DNA of 49,919 nucleotides from DASWIP01 sp036397635 (GTDB lineage Bacteria; Actinomycetota; AC-67): positions 1 to 49,919 of the forward strand of contig DASWIP010000074.1 in the NCBI GenBank assembly GCA_036397635.1, written 5' to 3'. This document shows, piece by piece, positions 24,510 to 33,544 of the stretch (its first letter is position 1; each line of letters begins with the position of its first letter). Both the position numbers and the translations under genes were made by a program. The notes under the pieces are model-generated. The model was not told the DNA's origin, made no database searches, and worked only from the letters and a program-made list of their open reading frames with translations.

Positions 24510-25850
24510 TCATGACGCGACCGCGAGCAGGCGCCACTCGCCGGGGACGCCCTTGAGCTGATGGGTTCCCCGTTCCTCGAACTCGAGGCCGGATCCCGCG
24601 ACCAGGTCTCGCACGGTGCTGGACACGAGCACCTCGCTGGGCCCGGCGGCGGCCGACACGCGCGCCGCGGTATGCACCGCGATGCCACCGATGTCGTCGC
24701 CCATGACCTCGACCTCGCCGGTGTGCAGTCCGGCGCGGATCTCCAGGCCCTGCGCGCGCGCGGTCTCGACGATCGCCAGCGCACACCGGATCGCGCGCGC
24801 GGGACCGTCGAAGGTGGCGAGGAAGCCGTCCCCGATCGTGTCGACCTCGCGGCCACGGCTCCGCTCAAGCTCCTTGCGGACCATCGCGCGATGCTGCTCG
24901 AGCATGTCGCGCCAGCGCTGGTCTCCGATGGTCGCCGCACGCTTGGTGGAGTCGACGACGTCGGTGAACAGGATCGTCGCGAGCACCCGGTCGGGCTCGG
25001 CAGCCGGCCGTGCGCCGGTGAGGAACTCCTCGATCTCTCCGAGCAGGGTGTCCGGATCCTCGGAGAAGAAGAAATGGTCGGTGCCGGGGAGCTCGACCCA
25101 GCGTGCCCCCGGGATCGAGTCGGCGATCAGACGCCCCATCGCCGGATAGATCATCCGGTCATCGGTCTTGTGCAGGACGAGCGTGGGAGCGCTGATCGTC
25201 GGCAGGACGTGACGCACATCGATCTGCTCGTAGAGCAGCATCAGGTTCCGCATGGTGCCGGGGCTGGCGGCGAGCCGTTGGAAGCGAGCCCACCAGTCGC
25301 GCGCTGCTTGGTCGTCCTTCAGGCTCGGCGCCCATGCGGTGAGGCCGGCCCCGGTTCCCCACCGCTCCGCCATCCCCGCGAACAAGGGCCGGAACAGCTC
25401 GGGGTCGACCCCCTGTGGATAGTCCTCGCTTCGGAGCATCCGCGCGTAGCTGCCGTAGATCACCAGCGCGCGCGTGCGCCGGGGATACGTTGCCGCGAAA
25501 AGCAGCCCCAGCGGCCCACCCTCAGAGATCCCGAGCAGCGCCGCGGTGTCCGAGCCGACCGCGTCCATGACCGCACGCACGTCGTCCATCCTGTCCTCGA
25601 GCGTCTGCGGAACCCCGGTGCGGTCCGAGAGCCCGGTGTCTCGCTTGTCGAAACAGATCACCCGGGCGAACGACGCGAGCCGTTCGAGGAAACGTGCGGT
25701 GGGCGGATGCTCCCACGCGAACTCGAGGTGGGAGACGAAGCCGGGGATGAAGACCAGATCCAGGTCGCCGTCTCCGAAGACCTGATAGGCGATGTTGACC
25801 TCGCCGCTCTTCGCGTACTTGGTTCGGGGGAGCACGCCCCATCTTGGCAC
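24510..25850 (-). CDS. Alpha/beta hydrolase fused to class III adenylate/guanylate cyclase, 446 aa
   Basis: Residues 10-280 are an alpha/beta hydrolase: nucleophile S109 in GISEGG, acid near D230, and H259 (GTDHFFF). Residues 287-446 are a class III cyclase catalytic domain: FTDVVDST (295-302) with metal ligand D297, and GDGFLATF (340-347) with D341. Both metal aspartates are kept. The family with this order is common in Mycobacterium and other actinobacteria, where the hydrolase half is thought to sense or cleave a small ester. The GTG at 25850 is the start; a second in-frame GTG at codon 6 is possible. No membrane segment is present. It converges on glnB. Confidence 0.92.
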   Translation of the reverse strand: MPRWGVLPRTKYAKSGEVNIAYQVFGDGDLDLVFIPGFVSHLEFAWEHPPTARFLERLASFARVICFDKRDTGLSDRTGVPQTLEDRMDDVRAVMDAVGSDTAALLGISEGGPLGLLFAATYPRRTRALVIYGSYARMLRSEDYPQGVDPELFRPLFAGMAERWGTGAGLTAWAPSLKDDQAARDWWARFQRLAASPGTMRNLMLLYEQIDVRHVLPTISAPTLVLHKTDDRMIYPAMGRLIADSIPGARWVELPGTDHFFFSEDPDTLLGEIEEFLTGARPAAEPDRVLATILFTDVVDSTKRAATIGDQRWRDMLEQHRAMVRKELERSRGREVDTIGDGFLATFDGPARAIRCALAIVETARAQGLEIRAGLHTGEVEVMGDDIGGIAVHTAARVSAAAGPSEVLVSSTVRDLVAGSGLEFEERGTHQLKGVPGEWRLLAVAS

Positions 25851-25912
25851 CCTTCCCTGCTTCGGGCCAACAGCCGTGGCTAGGATGCGCGATGCGCGAG
25901 TGGAGGTGAGCG

Positions 25913-27289
25913 ATGCCGTACGGGTTCGAGACCATCATCGAGCCGTTCCGGATCAAGAGCGTTGAGCCGATCCGCTTCACCTCGCGCGCCCAGCGCGAGG
26001 TGAAGCTGCGTGAAGCCGGCTACAACGTCTTCGGCCTCCGGGCCGAAGACGTTCTCATCGACCTGCTGACGGACTCCGGGACCGGCGCGATGTCCTCGGC
26101 GCAGTGGGCCGGGATGATGCGCGGCGACGAGAGCTATGCGGGGTCGCCATCGTTCTTCCGTTTCGAGACCGCCGTCCGCGAGCTGACCGGGTTCCGCCAC
26201 GTCATCCCCACGCATCAGGGGCGCGCGGCCGAGCGGATCCTGTTCGGGGAATCCGTGACCCGCGGCGATGTCGTTCCGAACAACACCCACTTCGATACGA
26301 CGCGCGCAAACGTCGAGCACGAGGGGGCCGAAGCGCGCGACCTGGTGATCGCCGAAGGCAGAGAACCGGCGACGATCCATCCGTTCAAAGGCAACATGGA
26401 TCTCGACGCGCTCGAGCGAACGCTGGCGGAGGGTGCGCGCGTGCCGATGGTCATGGTCACCGTGACCAACAACTCCGGGGGCGGGCAACCGGTCTCGATG
26501 GAGAACCTGCGGGGTGTGCGAGCGCTGTGCGATCGCTACGACGTGCCACTGTTCCTGGACGCGTGCCGGTTCGCGGAGAACTCATGGTTCATCAAGCAGC
26601 GTGAGGAAGGGTACGGAGACAGGACGCCGCGCGAGATCGCGCGCGATATGTTCTCGCTCGCAGACGGCGCCACGTTCAGCGCCAAGAAGGACGGCCTGGC
26701 GAACATCGGCGGGTTTTTGGCGATGAACGATGACGCGCTCGGTGCTCGCTGCCGGGCGAACCTGATCCTGACCGAAGGGTTCCCGACCTACGGCGGCCTG
26801 GCCGGCTACGACCTGGAAGCGATCGCCGTGGGGTTGGGCGAGGTGCTCGACGAGGATTACCTGCGGTACCGCGTGCGCAGCGTCGAGTACCTGTGGGAGA
26901 AGTGCACGTCGGTTGGCGTGCCGTGCGTGTCGCCGCCGGGCGGGCACGCGGTGTACATCGACGCCCGCGCGCTGCTGCCGCACATCCCAGCGCATCAGTA
27001 CCCGGCGTGGGCGCTGTGCAACGAGCTGTACCTGACCGGGGGGATCCGCGGCGTCGAGATCGGCTCGGTCATGTTCGCGCGCGTGGGGACCGACGGGACC
27101 GAGGAGCCCGCGCCGATGGAACTGGTGCGCCTCGCGATCCCGCGACGCGTCTACACGCAATCCCACATCGACTACGTCGCCGAAGTGGTCGCGAGCATCC
27201 CGCCGCGCGCGGCGTCGATCCGCGGTTACCGCATCGTCGAGCAGGGACCGTGGCTGAGGCATTTCACCGCGCGCCTCGAGCAGCTCTAG
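25913..27289 (+). CDS. tnaA: Tryptophanase-like PLP lyase, 458 aa
   Basis: Beta-eliminating lyase of the tryptophanase / tyrosine phenol-lyase family. GGAGG precedes the ATG. Seen: PTHQGR (phosphate loop, residues 99-104), LFLDACRFAEN (PLP-contacting Asp), and TFSAKKDG with Schiff-base lysine K259. The segment GIRGVEIGSVMFAR near residue 375 carries V-E-I, as in tryptophanase, where tyrosine phenol-lyase has M-E-R; on this ground tryptophan to indole, pyruvate and ammonia is favoured. The FLAMNDD region is closer to tyrosine phenol-lyase, so the substrate is not certain. Stand-alone, with no tnaB permease or tnaC leader nearby. A 13-bp inverted repeat lies just downstream. Confidence 0.88.
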   Translation: MPYGFETIIEPFRIKSVEPIRFTSRAQREVKLREAGYNVFGLRAEDVLIDLLTDSGTGAMSSAQWAGMMRGDESYAGSPSFFRFETAVRELTGFRHVIPTHQGRAAERILFGESVTRGDVVPNNTHFDTTRANVEHEGAEARDLVIAEGREPATIHPFKGNMDLDALERTLAEGARVPMVMVTVTNNSGGGQPVSMENLRGVRALCDRYDVPLFLDACRFAENSWFIKQREEGYGDRTPREIARDMFSLADGATFSAKKDGLANIGGFLAMNDDALGARCRANLILTEGFPTYGGLAGYDLEAIAVGLGEVLDEDYLRYRVRSVEYLWEKCTSVGVPCVSPPGGHAVYIDARALLPHIPAHQYPAWALCNELYLTGGIRGVEIGSVMFARVGTDGTEEPAPMELVRLAIPRRVYTQSHIDYVAEVVASIPPRAASIRGYRIVEQGPWLRHFTARLEQL

Positions 27290-27338
27290 CGCGGGGTTCG
27301 TGTGCGCTGCTCGGCTATCGAGGTTCGAAATGGCGTGT

Positions 27339-27390
27339 TACATCTCTGATCACGCTGCTCAAGATATCGATCATTTGGATCAGAGATGTA
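27339..27390. repeat. 13-bp perfect inverted repeat between convergent genes
   Basis: TACATCTCTGATC (27339-27351) is repeated in inverse orientation at 27378-27390, separated by 26 nt that contain GATATCGATC. The 52-bp block is clearly poorer in GC than its flanks. Neither strand has a T-run. Position between tnaA and lhr stop codons suggests a terminator, but the long loop also fits an operator pair or a remnant of a small mobile element. Confidence 0.6.
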
Positions 27391-27425
27391 CCAGCCGTTC
27401 GGGGATCTGCCCGGTCGAGAGGGTC

Positions 27426-30400
27426 TCACGTGCGCAGGCGCATCCCGCGTGGCGTGACCGCGAAGCCCGCCGCCGCGAGTGCGTCGATCAACGGACCCGA
27501 CGCAGGCAGAGGGGCGCCGTCGGCTTTCTCGATGGTCAACCCGCCCAGCCTCCCGTCACGCACCGCGTCACCCAGCGCCGCCACCGCGCGCGCCAACACG
27601 GCGCGCGCCAAGCCATCGGGCTCCTCGATGAAGGTCAGCACCGATCGCCCGCCCTTCTCGACGTAGAGCGCCAGCGATCCGTCGACCAGCACGACCGAGG
27701 CTCCCGCTTTCCGTCCCGGCCGATGACCCGGCCGATCGGGCCAGGGAAGCGTGGCACCGAACGGGTTCGCCGGATCGGCCGCCGCCAGCACGTGCACGGC
27801 CGGCGCGCGGTCCGCCGCGACGTGGCGCAGCCGGTCCACGGCTCCGTGCACTGCGAACTGCGCGCCGCCGAGCCCCTCGACGAAGTAGCCGCGCCGCGCG
27901 CGCCCGCGCTCCTCGAACGCCTTCATCACCTGGTACGCCGCCGCGAACCCGCCGGAGAGCCGCTCGGCCACCACGGTCCCTCGCGTCACAACACCATGGC
28001 GCCGCAGGACCTGCTCGGCGACTGCGAACGAGCGCCGCGTGCGATCCGTCTCGCGCGCCGGCAGCAGGCTCCAGCGTCCCGCTCCGGATGGTGGGCCGAA
28101 CCGCGCCGGCATCGCGGGCCGCGCGCGCCGTCGGCCGGACTGCACCGCTGCTCGCGAGCCGGTACCTACCAGCGCGCGCAACGGCGCGATCGTGTCGTTG
28201 GTGACATGCCCGGACCACACCAGCTCCCAGATGGCCTCGAGCAGCTCGCGGTCATCCGTCGACCCCAGCGCCGCGCCTATGTCGCGGAAGAACAGCGCAC
28301 CGCGATCGCGCAATGCCTCGAGCACGCGCGACGCGGCGGGCGACGGCTCGCCGGGCAGCGGGTCGGGGAGCAGCAACGGCGCTTGCTCGGCCAGCGCCAC
28401 CACCACCCAGCCGTCGTTCGGCCCGAGCGCGCCTGTGCCGGTCCACACGACCTCGCCGGACGCGGTCACCTCGTCCAGCAGGCGCGATACGTCCTCGCCG
28501 ACGCCGCGCGCGCCGAGCACCTGGCGCTCGAGCGCGCTCGCCGGCAGCGGTGCGCCTTGCAGCGACTCGATCGCCCGAAGCAGTGCGTCCATCCCACCGC
28601 GCCGCGCGCCGACGCCGTGCCACACCGGCAGGAACCGCGCGAGCGCCGACGCTTCGACCGGCTCGACCTCCTTGCGGAAGGCCGCGAGCGACTTGCGACG
28701 CAGGATCCGTAACACTTCCGCGTCTATCCATTCGCGCTCGCTGCCGCCGGGCCGGAACGCACCCAGCACCACGCGTCCCGACGCCTGCAGGACGCGCAGG
28801 GCCCGCTCGACCACCGCGGCCCCGAGGCCCAGACGCGCGGCGACGTCGGACGCCCCGAACGGCCCGTGCGTGCGTGCGAACCGCGACACCAGATCCTCCA
28901 GCGGCGCCGCCACCGGCGCGAGGAACGCCTCGGGTACGCCGACCGGCATCGCGGTGCCGAGCGCGTCACGGAACCGCGCCGCATCCTCGATCGCCGTGAA
29001 CCGGTCCTCGCCGGCGATGCGCAGGACCAGCGCACGGCGGGTTCCCACGAGCTGCTCGAGCCATTCCTTCGCCGCCGCTGTGTCGATGGTCCGACCGACG
29101 ACTTCGTCTGCGGATAGGTCGCCGAGCGTGCGCAACGCGTCGTGCAGGTCGTCGGCATCGCGGATCGCGCGCTCGGGCGTCAGCCGCTGCAGCGTCAGCT
29201 CCAGCTCGGCCAGCGCCGCGGCGTCCACCAGGTCGCGCAGCTCTTCCTGCCCGAGCAGCTCGCCCAGGATCCGCCGGTCCAGGGTCAGCGCCGCGGCGCG
29301 CCGTTCGGCCAGCGGCGCGTCGCCCTCGTAGATGAACGCGCCGACGTACCCGAACGTCAGCGACGACGCGAACGGCGACGGCATCTGGGTCTCGACCTCG
29401 ACGACGCTGATCTCGCGGCGCTGGATCTGCGCGAGCAGCTCGACCAGGGCCGGCAGGTCGAACGCGTCCTGCAGGCACTCGCGGTACGCCTCGAGCACGA
29501 CCGGGAACTCGCCGTAGCTGCTCGCGACGGCCATCAGGTCGGCGGAGCGCTGGCGCTGCTGCCACAGCGGCGTGCGCTGGCCCGGACGGCGTCGGGGTAT
29601 CAGCAGCGAGCGCACGGCGGCCTCGCGGAACCGCGACGCGAACAGTGCCGAGCCGCCCACCTGCTCGACCACCAGATCCGAGATCTCGTCGGGCTCGAAC
29701 AGGATCGTCTCCAGCGGCGGCGCCTCGTCTGCCTCGGGAAGGCGCACGACGATGCCGTCGTCGGAGTAGATGGTCTGCGCCTCCAGGCCGAGCCGTTCGC
29801 GCACGCGCGCCTCGATCGCGAGCGACCACGGCGCATGCACGCGCGCACCGAACGGCGTGTGCACGCACAGCCGCCAGTCGCCGAGCTCGTCGCGGAATCG
29901 CTCGACGACGATCGTGTGATCGTCGGGCAGTGCGCCGGTCGCGTCGCGCTGCTCGGACAGATACGCGAGCAGGTTGCGCGCGGCGTAGTCATCCAGGCCG
30001 GCATCGCGCGCGCGCTGCTCGGCCAGCGGGGGATCGAGCGCCCCGATCTCGCGGATGAATGTGCCGAGCGCGCGCCCCAGCTCGACGGGGCGGCCCGGCG
30101 CGTCGCCGTGCCAGAACGGCATCTTCCCCGGTTCGCCCGGCGCCGGCGACACGATCACGCGGTCGCGGGTGATGTCCTCGATCCGCCAGGTGCTCGCGCC
30201 CAGCACGAAGGTCTCGCCGGGTCGCGACTCGTAGACCATCTCCTCGTCGAGCTCGCCGACGCGGGTGCCGTCGGATGCGAGATGCACGCCGAACAGCCCC
30301 CGGTCGGGGATAGTGCCCCCACTGGTGACGGCGAGACGTTGCGCGCCCGGCCGCGCCTGCAGCTCGTCGGTCACGCGGTCCCAGGTGACGCGCGGCCGCA

Positions 30401-31835
30401 GCTCGGCGAACGCGTCGGACGGGTAGCGGCCGCTGAGCATGTCGAGAACCGATTCCAGCGCCGACCGCGGCAGGTCGGCGAACGGCATCGCGCGGCGTAC
30501 CAGCGCCTCGAGCGCATCGACGTTCCAGGGTTCCATCGAGCACATCGCCACGACATGCTGCGCGAGCACATCCAGCGGGTTGCGCGGCACGCGCGTCGAT
30601 TCGATGTCGCGCGCGCGCATCCGCTCGGCGACGACGGCGCTCTCGAGCAGATCGCCGCGGAACTTCGGGAAGATGATGCCGCGGCTGACCACACCGACGT
30701 GGTGTCCGGCCCGGCCGATCCGTTGCAAGCCGCTGGCGACCGACGACGGGGCCTCGATCTGGATGACCAGATCGACGGCACCCATGTCGATGCCCAGCTC
30801 GAGCGACGAGGTCGCGACGACGCACGGCAGGCGGCCCGATTTCAGCTCCTCCTCGATCAGCATGCGCTGCTCGCGCGCGACCGAGCCGTGATGCGCGCGC
30901 GCAATCGTGGTGCCCGCGGCCTCGTTGATGCGTCCGCAGAGCCGTTCGGCCAGGCGCCGCGAGTTGCAGAACACGATGGTCGAGCGATGCGCGCGGATGT
31001 GGGTGACCAGGCGCTCCTCGACCGCCGGCCAGATGCTCGTGCGTTCTTCGACCTTGGCGTCGGCTCGGTTCGCCGCCGGCTCGTTCATGTCCTCGACCGG
31101 CACGACCACCGAGATATCGAGCTGCTTGTGCGTGGAGGACTCGACCACGTCCACGGGATGCGGCCCACCCAGGAAACGCGCGACCTCGTCCAGCGGTCGC
31201 ACCGTCGCCGACAACCCGATCCGCTGCGCGGGTTGCGCGAGCAGCTCGTCCAACCGCTCCAGCGACAGCGCCAGGTGCGCGCCGCGCTTGCTGCCGGCGA
31301 CCGCGTGCACCTCGTCGATGATGACCGCGTCGATGTTGCGCAAGGCCTCGCGCGCCTGCGAGGTCAGCAGCAGGAACAGCGATTCCGGCGTGGTGATGAG
31401 GATGTCCGGCGGCGCGGTCAGCATCTTGCGCCGGTCCTCGGCTGGGGTATCCCCGGTGCGAACGCCGACGTTCAGGGGGGTGGTCGCGACGCCCAGGCGC
31501 GCCGCCGCCGCTTCGATCCCGGTCAGCGGCGAGCGCAGGTTCCGCTCGACATCCACCGCCAGCGCCTTCAGCGGCGAGATGTAGAGCACGCGAAGCCGCT
31601 GCTTCTTCGCCGGCGCCGGCGCCGTGATCAGCCGGTCGATCGACCAAAGGAACGCGGCCAATGTCTTGCCGGATCCCGTCGGCGCGACTACCAGAGCGTT
31701 CCGGCCGCTCCCGATCGCCTCCCAAGCCCCGGTCTGCGCGTCGGTTGGGGCCTCGAACGCGCTGGAGAACCACGCGCGCGTGGGCGTACTGAAGCGTTCC
31801 AGGGGCGGCCGCATGGTTCGCTCATCATGCCCCAC
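27426..31835 (-). CDS. lhr: Lhr-family ATP-dependent DNA helicase, 1469 aa
   Basis: Full-length Lhr (typical about 1450-1600 residues). Walker A APTGSGKT (51-58), DEVH box (174-177), motif VI QRIGRAGH, followed by the winged-helix domain (RVPRNPLDVLAQHVVAM), the DEAD/H-associated domain, and the long Lhr C-terminal region with repeated winged-helix folds. Lhr is a 3'-5' helicase; in mycobacteria it is part of the DNA-damage response. The GTG at 31835 is the longest start; ATG 31814 (MRPPLERFSTPTRAWF) lies closer to the first conserved residues and may be the true start. Stop lies 36 bp from the inverted repeat shared with tnaA. Confidence 0.95.
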   Translation of the reverse strand: MGHDERTMRPPLERFSTPTRAWFSSAFEAPTDAQTGAWEAIGSGRNALVVAPTGSGKTLAAFLWSIDRLITAPAPAKKQRLRVLYISPLKALAVDVERNLRSPLTGIEAAAARLGVATTPLNVGVRTGDTPAEDRRKMLTAPPDILITTPESLFLLLTSQAREALRNIDAVIIDEVHAVAGSKRGAHLALSLERLDELLAQPAQRIGLSATVRPLDEVARFLGGPHPVDVVESSTHKQLDISVVVPVEDMNEPAANRADAKVEERTSIWPAVEERLVTHIRAHRSTIVFCNSRRLAERLCGRINEAAGTTIARAHHGSVAREQRMLIEEELKSGRLPCVVATSSLELGIDMGAVDLVIQIEAPSSVASGLQRIGRAGHHVGVVSRGIIFPKFRGDLLESAVVAERMRARDIESTRVPRNPLDVLAQHVVAMCSMEPWNVDALEALVRRAMPFADLPRSALESVLDMLSGRYPSDAFAELRPRVTWDRVTDELQARPGAQRLAVTSGGTIPDRGLFGVHLASDGTRVGELDEEMVYESRPGETFVLGASTWRIEDITRDRVIVSPAPGEPGKMPFWHGDAPGRPVELGRALGTFIREIGALDPPLAEQRARDAGLDDYAARNLLAYLSEQRDATGALPDDHTIVVERFRDELGDWRLCVHTPFGARVHAPWSLAIEARVRERLGLEAQTIYSDDGIVVRLPEADEAPPLETILFEPDEISDLVVEQVGGSALFASRFREAAVRSLLIPRRRPGQRTPLWQQRQRSADLMAVASSYGEFPVVLEAYRECLQDAFDLPALVELLAQIQRREISVVEVETQMPSPFASSLTFGYVGAFIYEGDAPLAERRAAALTLDRRILGELLGQEELRDLVDAAALAELELTLQRLTPERAIRDADDLHDALRTLGDLSADEVVGRTIDTAAAKEWLEQLVGTRRALVLRIAGEDRFTAIEDAARFRDALGTAMPVGVPEAFLAPVAAPLEDLVSRFARTHGPFGASDVAARLGLGAAVVERALRVLQASGRVVLGAFRPGGSEREWIDAEVLRILRRKSLAAFRKEVEPVEASALARFLPVWHGVGARRGGMDALLRAIESLQGAPLPASALERQVLGARGVGEDVSRLLDEVTASGEVVWTGTGALGPNDGWVVVALAEQAPLLLPDPLPGEPSPAASRVLEALRDRGALFFRDIGAALGSTDDRELLEAIWELVWSGHVTNDTIAPLRALVGTGSRAAVQSGRRRARPAMPARFGPPSGAGRWSLLPARETDRTRRSFAVAEQVLRRHGVVTRGTVVAERLSGGFAAAYQVMKAFEERGRARRGYFVEGLGGAQFAVHGAVDRLRHVAADRAPAVHVLAAADPANPFGATLPWPDRPGHRPGRKAGASVVLVDGSLALYVEKGGRSVLTFIEEPDGLARAVLARAVAALGDAVRDGRLGGLTIEKADGAPLPASGPLIDALAAAGFAVTPRGMRLRT

Positions 31836-32051
31836 GGGGGCGACGCCCTGCCTCGCCCGTTTCGTCCCGTGCGAGCAGCGCGTATCCGCGACCCAGGTCC
31901 CGTAACCGCAGGCCGGACACCTGCGTTCTAGTTACTGATAGCCCATCCGGCTCACGCAGAGTGGTCAGCTAAGGGTCTGGACCTGGAAGGCTGTATAGCC
32001 GACCTTAAAGTGCAGCCAGGGGACGCCGATAACGGTTGAGGGTGACTAGGG

Positions 32052-32225
32052 ATGTTCGGGAAGAAACGGTCTAAGACGCTCTGCACGTCCTGCAATCACG
32101 GCCTTCGTGATGACCAGAAGATCTGTGCCAACTGTGGGACGGCCACGGAATTCATGAATTTCGACGAGCGTCGCCAGCACGAGGTCGCGCAGTGGCGCCG
32201 CTACCAGGAGGTCGTCCCCGGCTGA
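32052..32225 (+). CDS. Small zinc-ribbon protein, 57 aa
   Basis: Start at ATG 32052 with GAGGGTGACTAGGG upstream. The product has two CxxC pairs, LCTSCNHGL and ICANCG, spaced as in a zinc ribbon, then a charged helix (FDERRQHEVAQWRRYQEVV). Such small zinc-binding proteins usually contact nucleic acid or another protein. The last 74 bp overlap, antisense, the C-terminal tail of the PhaC-like gene. The 216 bp upstream, shared with lhr, hold both promoters; no recognised RNA element is seen there. Confidence 0.72.
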   Translation: MFGKKRSKTLCTSCNHGLRDDQKICANCGTATEFMNFDERRQHEVAQWRRYQEVVPG

Positions 32226-33417
32226 CCGCACCAGCGTTCTTCCTCGCCCCGGCCCGCGGTCGGGGCGTCGTCGTTCGGGCCTGATGAGCGGACACCCAAT
32301 CGATGAGGGCAGGAAACAGGATCTGCCGGCCCGTGGATCCGCTGATCATCGAGACGTGACCGCTCGGGCACTCGATCACCTCGCCCGCCGCACCCAAAGG
32401 GTCGTATCGGGATGATCCCGGCGGCACGATGTGGTCCCGCTCGGCGATGGAAGCGAACAGTGGAACCTTGATCGCGGTGAGGTCCACGCGCTGCTCGCCC
32501 AGGAACAGCGTGCCTTCGACGAGCGCGTTGGTCCGGAACACGTCCATCAGGTCGTAGAACAGCGCGCCCGGCATCGGCCGCTGATCCCAGGCCCACGAGC
32601 CGAGCGCTGCGAACGTGCGCGCGAACGCTTCATCGTGGTTGCGCATCCGCGCGAGCGCCGCGCGCAGTGACTCCGGCCGCAGCGCGTGGAACGCTTCGCG
32701 GACCGCGGCGGCCGGCACGCGGCTGGTGTGATCAAGCGCGAGCACCGGCGTGAACCACCACCGCCCGACGATGCGCTTCATGCCGCCGCGCGCGGCCATG
32801 TCCACCGGCGCGGCCAGCGTCGTGATCGACCCGACGTGATCGTGCCGCCACGCGCCCGCGCGCGCGAGCGCCAGCGTCCCGCCGGTGCAGTACCCGATCA
32901 GGTGCAGCCGCTGCGCGCCGGTGCACGCGAGCACCTCTTGCTCGGCTTCGAGCAGCAGCCGCGCGTGCTCGAGCAATCCGTCGCGCGCGTGCTCGGGTTC
33001 GGCCTCGCCCCAATCCAGCAGGAACACGTCGAACCCCGCGTCGAGCAGCGCGCGCACGAAGCTCCGCTCGGGTGTGAGATCCAGGATCTGCGGGCGGCTG
33101 ACCAGCGCGTGCACGATCAGGATCGGCTCGGGATGCACCGGGTTGCCCTTGAATCGCAGTAGCTCGCCGCGGCTCAGCGGGGTGATCCGGTCGATGGGGC
33201 TCGCGAAACCATGGATGGGGCCGACCCCGTAGCGGCGAGACAGCAGCACCGGCCAGCCGGCGATCGCGAGCATCGGTCCGAACCAGGCCCAGCGCGCGCG
33301 GCGCATCAGGCGCGCCAGCGGGCCGGGGGAGAGATGGCGACGGTCGGTCGTCGAGGGGGTCACGAGCCAGGCAACCGTCAGCCCTAGGGTCAACGTGAGC
33401 GCTGCTCGGAGGATCAT
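32152..33417 (-). CDS. PhaC-like alpha/beta hydrolase (polyhydroxyalkanoate synthase family), 421 aa
   Basis: AGGGGCGG precedes ATG 33417. The N-terminal 20 residues are a membrane anchor or signal. The catalytic triad is C177 in the lipase-like box GYCTGG (Cys nucleophile as in PHA synthases), D328 (ERDHIVP) and H354 (SGHVSM). Length and motif fit class I/III PhaC or the related acyltransferase-like members. No phaA, phaB or phasin genes are nearby, so polymer synthesis is not assured. The C-terminal 45 residues are low-complexity Arg/Ala/Thr/Pro and run over the zinc-ribbon gene on the other strand; the natural end may be correct but the tail is probably disordered. A strong palindrome 14 bp upstream of the start suggests repression. 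Confidence 0.85.
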   Translation of the reverse strand: MILRAALTLTLGLTVAWLVTPSTTDRRHLSPGPLARLMRRARWAWFGPMLAIAGWPVLLSRRYGVGPIHGFASPIDRITPLSRGELLRFKGNPVHPEPILIVHALVSRPQILDLTPERSFVRALLDAGFDVFLLDWGEAEPEHARDGLLEHARLLLEAEQEVLACTGAQRLHLIGYCTGGTLALARAGAWRHDHVGSITTLAAPVDMAARGGMKRIVGRWWFTPVLALDHTSRVPAAAVREAFHALRPESLRAALARMRNHDEAFARTFAALGSWAWDQRPMPGALFYDLMDVFRTNALVEGTLFLGEQRVDLTAIKVPLFASIAERDHIVPPGSSRYDPLGAAGEVIECPSGHVSMISGSTGRQILFPALIDWVSAHQARTTTPRPRAGARKNAGAVSRGRPPGSGATARPRAGDARRNS

Positions 33418-33430
33418 CCGCCCCTACTTC

Positions 33431-33450
33431 GTGAATGTGAATACATTCAC
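33431..33450. promoter_or_regulatory. 20-bp palindromic operator GTGAATGT-n4-ACATTCAC
   Basis: Perfect 8-bp half-sites separated by GAAT, located 14-33 bp upstream of the PhaC-like start on the minus strand. The form and AT content match TetR-family operators that control fatty-acid or PHA genes (TGAATG-type half-sites). No TetR gene is in the window, so the regulator must act from elsewhere. Confidence 0.65.
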
Positions 33451-33544
33451 AAACTATCCCACGCCGGGTTCCCCAGTCAAGCCCGATGGGGTCGCTTCGT
33501 CACCTTTGGGGGGCTTCGCTCGTTCGAAGACCGAGCCGAAGGGG

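Noticed and set aside
25913..27289. Tyrosine phenol-lyase as the primary call
   Set aside because: The ring-contact segment reads V-E-I rather than M-E-R, so tryptophanase is favoured, with the doubt stated.
29142..31931. 929-codon plus-strand open frame
   Set aside because: Antisense to lhr; low-complexity Arg/Gln/Asp-rich translation without any motif.
31836..32051. Possible riboswitch or structured RNA before the zinc-ribbon gene
   Set aside because: Small dyads such as GGCTGTATAGCC and GGTCTGGACC are present, but I cannot match any known aptamer signature (c-di-GMP, cobalamin, SAM, ydaO).
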